DNA from: Xanthostigma xanthostigma | Lineage: Eukaryota > Arthropoda > Insecta > Raphidioptera > Raphidiidae | DNA: 64,000 nt | NCBI GenBank assembly: GCA_963575645.1 | Contig: OY754466.1 | Span: forward strand, 46,346,001 to 46,410,000 | Direction: 5' to 3' | Shown: piece after piece, positions 30,836 to 41,810 of the stretch | Position numbering within the stretch: position 1 is the first letter of the stretch | Layout of the letters: each line of letters opens with the position of its first letter | Notes under the pieces: generated by a model | What the model saw: only the letters and a program-made list of their open reading frames with translations | What the model was told of the DNA's origin: nothing | Database searches by the model: none | Translations under genes and position numbers: made by a program

Positions 30836-31129
30836 TGAAGGAGATTTATTTGGTTGAGGAACAATAGAAATAAGCTTTACCAAAGTATCGCTTGTGGCCA
30901 ACGTTTCGAAAATTATATTTTATATTAGGTACAGATAAATGCATTACAAATCAAATAAACCAAACATTATAACATACCTCAATGCATTGAAATCTAAATA
31001 ATAATTGAATACTATAGGTACATGTTCATAGGGACTGAGGATGAAAATATAATTTTCGAAACGTTGGCCACAAGCGATACTTTGGTAAAGCTCATTTCTA
31101 TTGTTCCTCAACCAAATAAATCTCCTTCA
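30836..31129. mobile_element. 294-bp fold-back element
   Basis: The left arm has TGAAGGAGATTTATTTGG, TTGAGGAACAATAGAAAT and GTATCGCTTGTGGCCAACG. The right arm is the complement in the same order. Each arm is about 90 bases, separated by about 110 AT-rich bases. The inner arm edge CCAACGTTTCGAAAATTAT recalls Penelope-like tails, so the two arms could also be inverted copies of such a tail. Confidence 0.7.
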
Positions 31130-31276
31130 ATACATATTTTGGAACAAAACTTCTACTAATATTAATAGAAACGTATGTTGATTTGATAGCTGGGCTGCAA
31201 AAAATCTGATTTGAATATGAGCTTAGATTGTATTCATAATGATTATGGATTTTATACATGCAGGAATAGTCTAGTG

Positions 31277-31558
31277 CAGGGGTGGTGAAGTTGGCACGCG
31301 TGCCACAGGTGGTACGCGACAGAGTATTGTTGGCACGGCATTGATTGATGTGTAAAATCCAAATAATTAAAAATATGCTGGATATAAAAAAAATAATAAA
31401 TACCAAAAAGTTCCAAGGCGCTCGCTGTATTATCGAAATTATTCTTTTCATCTATTTGACAGCTAAATTTCTTTGTATACTTGTCGGCACGTCATGACCA
31501 CATTAAACATTTTTGAAAAAAAATCGGCACGTAAATGTAGAAAGGTTCGCCAGCCCTG
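31277..31558. mobile_element. hAT MITE
   Basis: It starts CAGGGGTGGTGAAGTTGGC and ends with CGCCAGCCCTG, the inverted CAGGG ends of hAT. GTCTAGTG precedes it and CTCTAGTG follows two bases after the end, which fits an 8-bp duplication with small changes. GGCACG words recur near both ends. Confidence 0.65.
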
Positions 31559-31620
31559 GACTCTAGTGTCGTGAAAATGACTGTCATGTAGAACATTAGA
31601 TTGTACTCACCCAAAAAAAA

Positions 31621-31856
31621 AAAATTGGTTGTCTGTAAAGTCGGTTTACGGACGATAGTTTTACGTGATAACGTATTCCGCTCGAATATCATATTTAATA
31701 ATACATAACCTAAATTTTAGTAGCTGTCATACTGCGCTCTCGCTTGCACGCACAGGGTCAGGCGGAACGTGACACATTTCGGAACGTGACACTTTTTCGT
31801 GCATGCAGCCGGTGTTTCATCAATTTATAAGACGTTATCACGTCAACAAATTATTG
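31621..31856 (+). repeat. Dispersed repeat R, copy 2 (short form)
   Basis: Same ends as at 22729 (TTGGTTGTCTGTAAAGTCGG and GACGTTATCACGTCAA) but only about 236 bases, with a reduced middle. Confidence 0.75.
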
Positions 31857-31970
31857 ATCTACATAGAAAAATGTCGTATTTCAAGCTAAATTAAAATGCG
31901 TACAAAAATGTTGTTTCGAAATGGAAATTGTTCAAAAAAACTATGTTGAATTAAAATGTTAAGGTAAAAA

Positions 31971-32625
31971 ATTGGTTGTCTGTAAAGTCGGTTTACGGAC
32001 GATAGTTTTACGTGATAACGTATTCCGTAAAACATAACCTAAACCTCCCAAAATTTGGTTTCAATCCGCTTATCCTTGGTGTCGGAATGATAAGAAATGT
32101 CAAAAGTGACGTTTGCAACTTACAAAGTATTATGTTCTAATAATAATTAGTTATTCCAATACTTAACTTAGAAGGCGTTGCATTTCACAATATACTAATG
32201 TCAAAAAATTGAATTAAACATTAGAAATGCAGCCGTTTTCATGTTAAGACAAGACATACGTTTGCTTCTAATTTCCATGTACGGCAAAAAAGACAACCGA
32301 CCGCGTCGCGCCATGCATTAGACAACATTGCATTTATACAGCTATTTTTCTATATAAATTTGTATAAAATATTTTTCTATATAAATTTGTATAAAAAAAC
32401 TGTTTAGGCAAATTCTGTTATACGAAATCTATGTAAAATGTTCTCCTCTTTCGTTTAAGACTGGTTTCAAACCGATCTGATTTAAATTGAGCGAGAAATT
32501 AGCAAAAAGCACGCACAGGGTCAGGCGGAACGTTACGCGTTACACTTTTTCGTACATGCAGCCGGTGTTTTATCAATTTATAATATTGGTGATTCATCAA
32601 TTTAAAAGACGTTATCACGTCAAAA
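31971..32625 (+). repeat. Dispersed repeat R, copy 3
   Basis: Same ends again, about 655 bases, in the same orientation as copy 2 and only about 115 bases away from it. The middle contains a partly duplicated TATTTTTCTATATAAATTTG near 32345-32385. Confidence 0.7.
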
Positions 32626-33217
32626 ACAATAGTTTTAATCGAGCGGGATCGATTTAAAATTCTGTCATGTTTTTCTTATTAGTTAATCAGATTTTCTGAC
32701 AATGTAACCAAAAATATTTTTGATGTATAATCTTCTTTACGATAATAAAAATCTAGTCTCGAATATTTGCACGTCCCTAAAAATTAATTTGATTTTATAA
32801 TGAAACAATTATGTCGTTCTTGAGCAATGAAAATAAATTGAAATGAAATATACAAAATGTACTTTTCAAGTCGATGTAAAGTTTTCTAATATAATTAAAA
32901 TAATTCCTTGGTGGGTCATTGCGCATGTTAATAATGGCATAAATTTAATTTAAGCAATTAGTCACGTGGGACTAATTTAATTAGTCAATGATTTAATTAT
33001 ATTTTAAGTGGATTTTCTCCATTTGTATTATTTTGGAATGAAATGAACGTAAACAAAGATTTATTATGTCAGGACAGTGGTGCACTCATTTAGTTTCTAT
33101 TTTAAAGTTAAATTTCTGTTCGCACGAATTCATGGGGTAAACGTGGGACGAGGGTGCGAGGCAACCGTACTACCTCGCCGCTACTCCAGTTAATGTTTTT
33201 ATAGTATACGCCGTATA
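32626..33217. other. Mostly AT-rich, unassigned
   Basis: A short GC-richer patch near 33130-33185 (GTGGGACGAGGGTGCGAGG) has no recognisable frame. Confidence 0.35.
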
Positions 33218-33793
33218 CAGTATGTAAACACGTAAGGTGCACATAGGGAAATTAACATTGGGAAAAAATGACTGGATCAGAGTGCGCCTTGAAATCCTGT
33301 TTTTCTATTTGACAGTTAATATTCTTTTGCCAAATGAATATGTATACTACCGAAGAAAATATTCAAATGATTACAACATAATCGGACTTTTTTTATTAAT
33401 GGGACATTAAACTCCCAAAAATACTTAAATATGGTGCGAGATCAAATATCTCCGCCTATTCGTGTTGAACCTAAAGACACTGGGTCACTGATCTACCAAC
33501 GCGCGTATGTCATACCAGTCAGACAATTTTTGAATGAAATGTTTCCAAACAGATGGAGTTGTTTTTTGTTTTATTTTTGTACAAAAAAATTATAAAATAA
33601 TGATTTATAAGAGCTTTTTATTATTAAAAAAGTCAAGTAAAATAAAAATAAATCAAAATAAAATAGAAATCCTCAAGATTACCACGATAATTCAATATAG
33701 AAATAACAATTAATGCAGTCATGGCTAACTCTGATCCAAGTATTTTTTCCCAATGCTAATTTCTCTATGTGCACCTTACGTGTTTACATACTG
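33218..33793 (+). mobile_element. Tc1/mariner-type deletion derivative, copy 2
   Basis: It is TA-flanked with the same CAGTATGTAAACACG ends as 5980-6567 and the same interior: MNMYTTEENIQMIT near the start and YLNMVRDQISPPIRVEP later, again without the catalytic Asp segment. The two copies differ by scattered substitutions and small indels. Confidence 0.85.
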
Positions 33794-33830
33794 TATAACG
33801 TTGCGACCATATTATATTATTTAATTACTT

Positions 33831-34140
33831 CTATATTGCTAGTGGGCGTAAGTGGAAGCGTGGCTCATGAAGTGAGACAGCAAATGGCTGTTTTCTTTTT
33901 TTTCTTTATATGACCCGTTGTGCGCAAGAGTCGCGTCTCTAGTGGGAGAATTACTAAGTGGAATAGAGCAAACCACTTCCCTTTCACAGCTTTGTTCCAT
34001 GTGCAAACTGACGCTGCAACTGACGCGCATCCATTCGCGAACATGCGCATGAGACTCAGAGTATAATAAGTGAGATAGACGTATAAATGTCTGCACCGTA
34101 GTGTTTAAGTTTTTCTTTCGATCTTTGCTAACAATATAGA
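33831..34140. mobile_element. MITE with CTATATTGCTAG ends, copy 1
   Basis: The ends are CTATATTGCTAGTGG and GCTAACAATATAG. The interior (GTGAGACAGCAAATGGCTG, TTGTGCGCAAGAGTCGCG, GAATAGAGCAAACCACTT) is collinear in reverse with 40569-40865. Non-coding. Confidence 0.75.
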
Positions 34141-35264
34141 GTGTATTAAAAATAAGGTTGCGTCACGTTCGTTACATTTTGAGTCTCATGAATCAATTTT
34201 AGTGCCAAAAGAAGTTTCATTTAAAAAAATCGAGTGTGCTTTAGACCACACGACTGAAGTAAAATTTCTTCCTGTCATAATTATTTTAAATATATATATT
34301 AAGAATAATGCGTAAATACTTCAAATTTGCTCATGTTAAATTCATAAACGAACAATAATATGCAGTCGGTTCGTCTCAAAGTTTATCGAATACAATATAA
34401 CCTCACTCTGTAGCACATATCTACAAAGACGAAATGTTTAAAATATAATTTTTTATTAATTAATAGGCAAAATATGTATATATATTAATTAGCATAATTT
34501 ATAATACATTTAAAAGGATTTATTAACTAACCTACATTATTTCCCGTTGCAAAATGCAGCAAAATTCGATGAAATGTATTTTTGATACAAAAACAATTGT
34601 TTTAATTTTAAACGTCAAATAGTTGCCAAAAAAAAGAATTTCGATTAATGTTCCGTCTTTGTCGCACTCACTAGCTTATATCTCCCTCTCAACTCCGTTC
34701 GCCTCGAACGATCACGCACCGTCGCGATGATGCACTTCCGTAAACGGTTTCGTCAGGCATTTACCTGCTTTATGCTTACTCCCCAAGTCAAGCGTGCCTA
34801 AAGAAGTTTTACTTAAAAATGTGGAACGTTTTCGTTGCGCTGTGAAATGGCATCGTAAAGAAATAGCAAAATAATTTTTTTCCTGAGAGATTTACGTGTC
34901 CGGAAAAGAGTTAAATAAATGTCTCTTTGAATTTGTTTAAAAGTTTTGTGAATATATTCAAATTAAATTTGTTTGAGTAAATCGATATCGGTTTAAGTTC
35001 GAGACAATGATTATTTCACTCGACTACCCAAGGTGAAATCGTTTTTACTTATTTTGTAACGCACAGGGGATTTTCTATTTACTTTTCAGTCAATCCAACT
35101 TTAAATATTTACAGCTCTGCGGTTTTTCTTTTGTTTCTTGTTTACTTTTTGTTTTCGATATATTTCCCATTCGACGTATTGGCCATGATCCTGCATATTT
35201 TATTTTTAAAGTTCACTACAGTAAAAAACCTAATATATTCTTTTATAAACGCACCAAAGGAAAA
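34141..35264. other. Sequence without recognised features
   Basis: A GC-richer patch near 34690-34800 (CGCCTCGAACGATCACGCACC) was examined on both strands. No convincing coding frame or splice sites. Confidence 0.35.
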
Positions 35265-35425
35265 TATTGGTATAAGGGCTAGCGTGCTGGCCTTTGGATC
35301 AAACTGTCGCGGGTTCGAATTTCTCCTTCGTTATGATTAATTATTATTTGGATGCTTAAAAGTCTAATTACCGTCTAAAATTTTCTGCTTCGATCTTCCC
35401 CAAAAATAATAGGGTTCTTTAGGTT
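35265..35425 (+). mobile_element. tRNA-derived SINE head
   Basis: The segment GGCTAGCGTGCTGGCCTTTG then GCGGGTTCGAATTTC resembles a pol III A box and B box at tRNA spacing. A tRNA cloverleaf is not complete, so this is a SINE head or a tRNA pseudogene. Its body is unlike the SINE at 14.7 kb. Confidence 0.5.
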
Positions 35426-35850
35426 AGAGTATGATAACTCGATGTGCAAAATATCCATTAGAAATACAAAATTATTATTTTAAATAACATATAACAGTCT
35501 TTTTAGCCTTTTTAAGTGCAGAAAATTGATTTTTGAAAATTATTTTTTTACGCAGTGAAACGGAGAAGGCATTAGGGGGGAGTTCTTTAAAAACAATTAC
35601 GGGGTCGTGTCGATGCGATGGCGTTTTTTTAGCGTATAGATACAAAGTGAGATAGTAATACAGTAATTCTGCACTAGTTGTTATGACGTGTATCTGTGAT
35701 TTCTGATTGGTTAGATTCAAAAAATGACTGAAAGACGAAAAGTTTTTATGTATTTTTGAGGAAATTTATGAATAATGCGCAAGGTTTTCCAGCATTTTCT
35801 ATATCTTAAAAAAAAGTCAAAATTTGGGCACATCGAGTTATCGTACTGAC
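35426..35850. mobile_element. TIR element with GATAACTCGATGTGC ends
   Basis: AGTATGATAACTCGATGTGC at the left and GCACATCGAGTTATCGTACT at the right are inverted and about 425 bases apart. The interior has no coding or repeat match. Target duplication is not clear. Confidence 0.6.
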
Positions 35851-36400
35851 CACGGCTTTTTATATTTACATCTCAAAGATCTTACCAAAATTTGATTTCG
35901 ATCCGCTCAGTCGTTTGATCTGTATCGTGCTCACAGACAAACAGACCATTCCGCACATATTATGTTGGAATGATAAATAACCATTTTTTTACAAGCTGTC
36001 GTAATGGCAGCGTTTGTTGTTAGATTAAATTCAATGTGGACACGGATTTAAGAACGTTTAGGAAACATTTGAACTTACATAACAATGTAGTAAACTTTAC
36101 TTTGTCAGTTTACTAGCAAATACTCCTGTTTTTGTTGTAAGCTATAAACATGAAACTTTGAACTAATACAAAATACAAAGTTTAGTTGTAATATTAGTGT
36201 ATAGAATTGGTGCACATATATTAAATTTTATGTCTTGTAGTTGGCTTTTCATTAATTGAGACTTTAAAGCTCGCGATCCACTGTGTGCTGTGTCACTAAA
36301 TCGCATGAACCGACATATTATAGCAATCAATTTGCGTGATCGACATCTAATTGGTCGCTTGAAACTTAATACAGCAGAACATCCAATCAGACACTTTGTG
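35851..36400. other. Unassigned sequence
   Basis: The string GATTTCGATCCGCTCAGTCG near 35894 is of a kind seen in Helitron or LINE tails, but no ends were found. Confidence 0.35.
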
Positions 36401-36459
36401 CATTCACGAAAATCCTACGAAAAACATTGAGGTGCAACCAGAACTTAATCCACTCGATG

Positions 36460-36840
36460 CTCCAAATCTGCTTGGTTTCCGGACTTGTATGCCGTCGTCC
36501 ATTGGTATTTCTACCCGACGTTTCGTCTACAATTGCGGTAGACATTAGCAAAGGCGATGTGGTAGCGGGCGAAGTGTCCTTCTAGGCTGCTCACAGATAA
36601 GTGTGTCGACAAGTGTGGTACTTCCGTCTTTTACGGTCAGCGTGCTCGTGTTCTCTACTCGGTCGTAGTATGCTCTTCTGTGATTGGTTGTTCCATTCAG
36701 TGGGTTGGTATTGCACAGTGCTGGTGTCCAGGTTTTACTTAGATTCAAATATTCATCATTGCGGTTGAAATTATTTGTGTGTTTGTGTATTTCTATGGCC
36801 TCTCTGTATATGCTGTTTTATTTTTTTGAAGACAGTTCAA
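36460..36840 (-). pseudogene. Penelope-like element C-terminal (GIY-YIG region) remnant and 3' tail
   Basis: The minus strand reads SIYREAIEIHKHTNNFNRND, then LNLSKTWTPAL. REA.EI.KH..NFNR......LS..W.P.L is the end of the endonuclease region of Penelope-like retroelements as I remember it. Downstream on that strand come GACGAAACGTCGGGTAGAAA and CAAGTCCGGAAACCAAGCAG, the tail also found at 3964 and 6783. The RT core is missing and the frame decays through stops. Confidence 0.6.
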
Positions 36841-36952
36841 TAAGAAAATCTTGTTTTTTAAGGTTTTTGTATTTTATTTTAATTTACTGACACAATAAAT
36901 TCAAAACATACGGATTGGGCCATACTTCACAATGGAATATATAAAGTTTGTC

Positions 36953-37081
36953 TAAGCAGCCAACGAAACCGTCACACGCATGCGCAGTAGCGAAAACGAA
37001 GCTGTTTGTTGCGATTTTGGAACACGTTTAGCTACTGCGCACGCGGGTGACGGTTTCGTTACCGTTTGCTGGCTGCTTGGA
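36953..37081. mobile_element. Fold-back MITE, GCGCAGTAGC family
   Basis: The left arm (AAGCAGCCAACGAAACCGTC, ATGCGCAGTAGCG) and right arm (TAGCTACTGCGCACGCGGG, GACGGTTTCGTTACCG, GGCTGCTT) are inverted. The same arm words flank the MITE at 40569-40865. Confidence 0.7.
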
Positions 37082-37507
37082 ACATATCTATAAACGCCAT
37101 AGTTTTTATAAATTGGGCGGGTATGCTTTACATTCTATCACTGTTTTACCGCTCCATTAAGCAAACGGCATTATAATGACGATTCTTTCCTACTTTTTTG
37201 GTACCTTACTAATATACTATAGGTACTACCTGTCTACAATCTTTTTTCAGTAGGACAGTAGGTGAATAAAATTTTCGCCAGTGAATTAAAATTATACTTT
37301 TTTTTATATTCATTAAGAACGTAAAAAGTGAGCACAGCTTTAAAAATATAATATTCGTAAAAACTTTATCAAAGATAAGCGACGCAGTAAAAGAGAAAAA
37401 AGAAGTGGAATCAGCGTAAAACTTTTCATATCAGCTGTCGACAGTAATTTGCTCATTTCTAGTTGAATGCGCGCGCACCAAATGCGGCATCGAACTGGCT
37501 GTATACA
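37082..37507. other. Sequence without recognised features
   Basis: Nothing supported. Confidence 0.4.
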
Positions 37508-38634
37508 TGTTACGGTCTATACCCGAACTCGGTCAATGACCATAATAAACGCGCAAAACTAGTTTTGATCAACGAATATTGCCCAAACCCGAAATCTTAC
37601 ATTTAAACGGGTATAAAATGCTATAAAATGAGCAAAACTAGTTTTGCGCATTTTCAATTGGTCAAAACTAGTTCTGTCCATTTTTGAACGGACAGTGCTA
37701 GTTCTGCTTGTCTCATTGAATCAACGTCCGAACCCGAACAAAAGTAGGGTTATGTTCTCGGCTATGTACCTATCTATTCCTCCTGAATGTTATAATTAAT
37801 ATAATTGTGGGATATTCAGTGTAGTAATTAATGTTATTTGACTGCCATGTGTGGATGGTCGTATTTGCCTCTATTTGCATGTTTGTCTTGAACGTCATAT
37901 ATTTTGCCAAATACAACAAACACCCAATAGCGAACACAAATAGCCATGTGAAGTGCCACCTTTACATTTAAACGGGTATTGAGTGTTATAAAATGAGCAA
38001 AACTAGTTTTGCGCATTTTCAATTGGTCAAAACTAGTTCTGTCCGTTTTTGAACGGACAGTACTAGTTCTGCTTATTTCATTCAATCATCGTTCGAACCC
38101 GAGCAAAAGTAGGGTTATGTTCTTGACTATGTACCTATCTATTGAATTGTTCTCCTGAAAGTTATAATTAATATAATTGTGGGATATTCAGTGTAGTAAT
38201 TAAGTAAAAGTTCAAGATGAATTCGAGTCTCAAATAGTTCGGCTATTGGAGGCTTCTGAAACATAATTTAATGACGAAACATAATTACCTTACTACACTA
38301 AGTGATGTTAAGAAAGCAAAATTGAAAGCTGAATTAAAACCTCTGTCTGCTAACAATACAGGAGAATAAATCGCATTGATATAAGTGTCATTGATGTTGA
38401 AAAGTTAATTAAAAAACGCAAAGAAGATTCCGATGCCATACTAGTACTGTCCGTTCAAAAATGGACAGAACTAGTTTTGTCCAAATTAAAATGCGCAAAA
38501 CTAGTTTTGTTCATTTTATAACACTCAATACCCGTTTAAATGTAAGATTTCGGGCTTGGGAAATATTCGTTGGTCAAAGCTAGTTTTGCGCATTTATATC
38601 GGTCATCGACCGAATTCGGGTATAGATCGTAACA
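37508..38634. mobile_element. TGTTACGGTC long-TIR element, complete
   Basis: The left end TGTTACGGTCTATACCCGAA and right end TTCGGGTATAGATCGTAACA are inverted, and the TIR extends about 200 bases through several CAAAACTAGTTTTG words and TTTGAACGGACAG. The left arm is followed by a partial direct repeat: the part from ACATTTAAACGGGTAT to GGATATTCAGTGTAGTAATT appears twice. Near 38300 a short frame reads LSDVKKAKLKAELKPLSANN, resembling a SAP-like helix (KV..LK.EL), then stops. A truncated copy is at 7359. Confidence 0.8.
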
Positions 38635-39228
38635 TATAAATATAGATATAAATATTTACGTACGGTATTTTATAAAATTGGTAGCAGTTTGCCGCATGCG
38701 GTACAAACCGCAATATTGTACTCTTTCAACTATTTATATTTCTCGATCTGTGCAAAATACTATTTACGATGATATTTGCTAGTGTTGAAACATTGAATTA
38801 CAGTAAAACCCCGCTAAACATTAGTCCATATCCGCTTTCTCCATTAATGGAGATCTGTGTCCCAACCAAGTTCGTAGAGACAGGTGTACTTACTGTAAAA
38901 TGGTTGAAAGTAGGTCGCATATTGAAGTCAAAATTTTAGCTCATGATAGTGGTACTAAAAACAGATAAGCAAAGTAAAACCAAGAAATCATTTGATTGAA
39001 AAGAGATAAAAGATCAAACAAAAGACGTAAACCAACTAAAGTAGACAGATTGAAAATTTGTTCATTTCTTTTTATTTTTTATTTGTCTTCATTTGCCTTT
39101 CTGCTTTCAGCGCCGCTATCGTGAACTAAAATTTTGTCTTCAAAAAGAATTATCCCCACTCTTCCGCATTGTCTAAACCTGTCTATATGACCGTGGTCTA
39201 TCACTCGAGCAACTCTAATAAAAATAGG
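38635..39228. other. Unassigned, with a Tigger-like end near 38802
   Basis: TACAGTAAAACCCCGCTAA at 38802 resembles the start of Tigger/pogo terminal repeats. No partner end was found. Confidence 0.35.
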
Positions 39229-39230
39229 TA

Positions 39231-40403
39231 GGGGAGACCGGGTACAAAAGTAACAGCGGGTCGAAAGTAACAAATGTTCTGTAGGTTTATCCAATAGTCA
39301 AAAAACCACTTCGCTGCCCTCAGGCGATAGTTGGTGGATCCCCCCTCACTTGTATTCAATAATCGCGCATGCCGCGCGCTGTTAAGTTGTGTGAGAAGAC
39401 AATACGTGATTTCACACATCAAAAGTAAGTTTTTTGACGTTTATTTATTTAGTGTTTACTTAGTATTAAAAGGATTATTAATCTGTATATTTGCATAGTA
39501 ATACTTGATTAGATTGATTACACAGTGTTTTAATTCGTTTTTGTCTAGCACGTTCCGTTTCAAAGTTATCTTTCATATTTTAACAAAAATGTGGTGGGGT
39601 ACAAAAGTAACATAGCCCTATGGGTACACAAGTAACACGTTACTTTTGTCCCCGCATTGATTTACTTACCTAATCTTTTTATGTTGATATTCACGAAAGG
39701 AAAGAGAAAAGGAATAAAGTCAAAGAAGGCAGCCAAAAACAAAGAAAATAAATCTGACAAAGATAGTTTGTCTCATTTGCTTAGAAACTTTTAGCGATAG
39801 TCGACCAAATGAGCAATGGATACAATGTATCGAATGTAAAATGTGGGCACATTCTGAATGCATCATTGATGATGCAAATTATGTGTGCCATAATTGCGAG
39901 TCTGAATAGAAGACAGATACTGAATAGTTTGATTATAAAAAAATGATTATCATATAATAATTGATCTCATTATACATACATACTTAAACTAAGAATAATT
40001 TCTAACGAGGAGTTAATAATATTGATTTGTTTTCATAAAATATATAATTTTTGAGTATTTAAAATGCAAATGTTTATTTGTGTTATTAATACTAAGTTTT
40101 CTAATAAATAATTTGTTGATTTAACATGTCATATCACATTCATTACAAACCCCTTTGCTCTGTTACTTTCGACCCACAACGTGTTACTTTCGACCTGCTG
40201 GCGTGGTCGAAAGTAACAACTGACGATTTTTTTTAAGTCTCTGTAATTCATACAAAATACACAATAATAAGGTAAATCAAGATACTAATGTAAATAACAT
40301 GAACGGAATTTATATATGACTATATTAATTTCATTAAAATAATAACACCTAACCAGAAACTAAGGTAAATATACAAAATGTTACTTTTGTACCCGGTCTT
40401 CCC
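39231..40403 (+). mobile_element. Pogo-like deletion derivative with PHD-finger remnant
   Basis: It is flanked by TA on both sides and starts GGGGAGACCGGGTACAAAAG, with near complement CTTTTGTACCCGGTCTTCCC at the right. Subterminal copies of AAGTAAC and GTTACTTT recur on both sides, for example CGAAAGTAACAA, TACACAAGTAACACG and GTTACTTTCGACC. It contains the C-terminal part of a transposase (next entry). TA duplication and that protein suggest the pogo/Tigger group. 1.17 kb, non-autonomous. Confidence 0.75.
39681..39909 (+). pseudogene. Pogo-like transposase C-terminus with PHD finger
   Basis: A lysine-rich stretch (KGKRKGIKSKKAAKNKENKS) is followed, after a 1-base frame change near 39768, by CLICLETFSDSRPNEQWIQC, then CKMWAHSECI and VCHNCESE and a stop. 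The Cys4-His-Cys3 spacing (C..C, C..C, H..C, C..C) is that of a PHD-type zinc finger. Several arthropod pogo/Tigger transposases end in such a finger, which supports the transposon assignment over a host chromatin gene. The DDE domain is missing. Confidence 0.7.
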
Positions 40404-40413
40404 TATTTTATTA

Positions 40414-40938
40414 TTCCAACCCTTCTGTGAACGGTAATAATCATGCGCAATAGCTAAAACAAAACTGTTTTGTATCAATTTTGTGCGCATGTGTCGACTT
40501 TGCACTGTTTTGTGGCTTAAAGGACTGTTCCAGGACCGTTCTACTCTCGGTTGGAATCATTTAATACCCTCTATATTGCTAGCAAAGATCGGTAAGGACA
40601 TATATATACGTCTATCTTACTTTTTATACTCTGAATCTCATGCGCATGTCCGTGAATAGATGCGCGTCAGTTGTAGCGTCAATTTGCACATGGAACTAAG
40701 CTGTGAAAGTGAGGTGGCTTGCTCTATTCCACTTACTAATTGTCCCACTACAGACGCGACAGTTGCGCACAACGGGTCAAGTAAAAAGAAAGAGATATAA
40801 AAACAGTCATTTGCTGTCTCACTTCTTGGGCCACGCTTCCACTTAAGGACACTAGCAATATAGAGATTATTAAATATATGGTTTTAGCTACTGCGCAAGA
40901 CGGTGACGATAATATTACCGTTCGTAGAGCGGTTGGAA
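40414..40938. mobile_element. TIR element (TTCCAACC ends) hosting a nested MITE
   Basis: The left end TTCCAACCCTTCTGTGAACG and right end CGTTCGTAGAGCGGTTGGAA are inverted, and the arms continue through GCGCAATAGCTAAAAC and GTTTTAGCTACTGCGCAAG. The middle is occupied by the CTATATTGCTAG MITE. The arms are related to the fold-back element at 36953. Confidence 0.65.
40569..40865. mobile_element. MITE with CTATATTGCTAG ends, copy 2 (nested)
   Basis: The ends CTCTATATTGCTAG and CTAGCAATATAGAG are perfectly inverted. Collinear in reverse orientation with 33831-34140, including CATGCGCATGTCCGTGAAT and CCACGCTTCCACTTA. Confidence 0.75.
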
Positions 40939-41465
40939 CAGAGCTATTATTTGCGATGTGCACAAAACAATGAGCTGTAGATATTATGGAGTGCAAGTCT
41001 GGACTGCGTGAGCAATATGACAGAAAGACATAGCGATCATTACGTCTTTGTTCAACAACATGCAACAATACGGGCGAGAAAGACACATGAATATACCGTG
41101 TTTATAGCCTTCTCTTTCCTAGCGGTTTGTATGCGCAGTAGTATATCAGCACTCCATATCTACAACTCAATGGTACAAATAATGTCAGTTATTCCTGAAC
41201 ACCAACACGGTGCATTAGCAATTGTTAATTTAAAGAAGCATTATCTGATAACAGTTTTGTGTTGAAAATAAAAATTTTATCTCCACACGTAAATCAGGTA
41301 GTAAAAGGCATAAACTCTGACGACAATATATTTTTATCGCCTTTTTAGTCGATTGGGAAGTTCGACCATGTCCTTACTCAACTATTTTCATTTTGTGAAC
41401 GAAACAAAGTTTTAAATATTTTTTGGTATTACACTGAGCTTGTATTTCTGTATAGTTTTATGGGA
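40939..41465. other. Sequence without recognised features
   Basis: Nothing supported. Confidence 0.4.
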
Positions 41466-41804
41466 ATATCTTTATACACGATGTTCGTCCACGCTAATCT
41501 CCGAAACCACTGAACCGATTTTAATTAAATGTTGTAAATGTGTCTTGCTTGGTCCAACTTACGCTATACGATAGTTTTTATTAAAAATTTTGTAAAAAAT
41601 TACGGTGTTTTCTCAAAAAAAAAAAATGTTTTAGTAACACGTAAGGACATCTGATATAGAATTTACTCAAAGCTATATTAGTTCAGAAGCAAATCTGGTA
41701 GAATTTGCTCAAAGCTATTAGTTCAGACGTCGGACCGCAAACGGAGTACATTTTGCAGAATTATATCTATAATCGCACCCGGATGAACCGGAACGGGTCG
41801 CTAG
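41466..41804 (+). mobile_element. Non-autonomous Helitron, sense copy
   Basis: It contains CCACTGAACCGATTTTAATT, CTTGGTCCAACTTACGCTAT and AAAGCTATTAGTTCAGACG in the order of the minus-strand copy at 10679. The 3' end is the hairpin CACCCGGATGAACCGGAACGGG region then CTAG|T. The 5' boundary is uncertain. Confidence 0.7.
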
Positions 41805-41810
41805 TATAGT

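Noticed and set aside
31098-31451. 117-codon minus-strand open frame
   Set aside because: It spans a fold-back arm and a hAT MITE; no domain or codon pattern supports a protein.
35265-35340. Genuine tRNA gene
   Set aside because: A and B box-like words are present, but the arms do not form a full cloverleaf. A SINE head is more likely.
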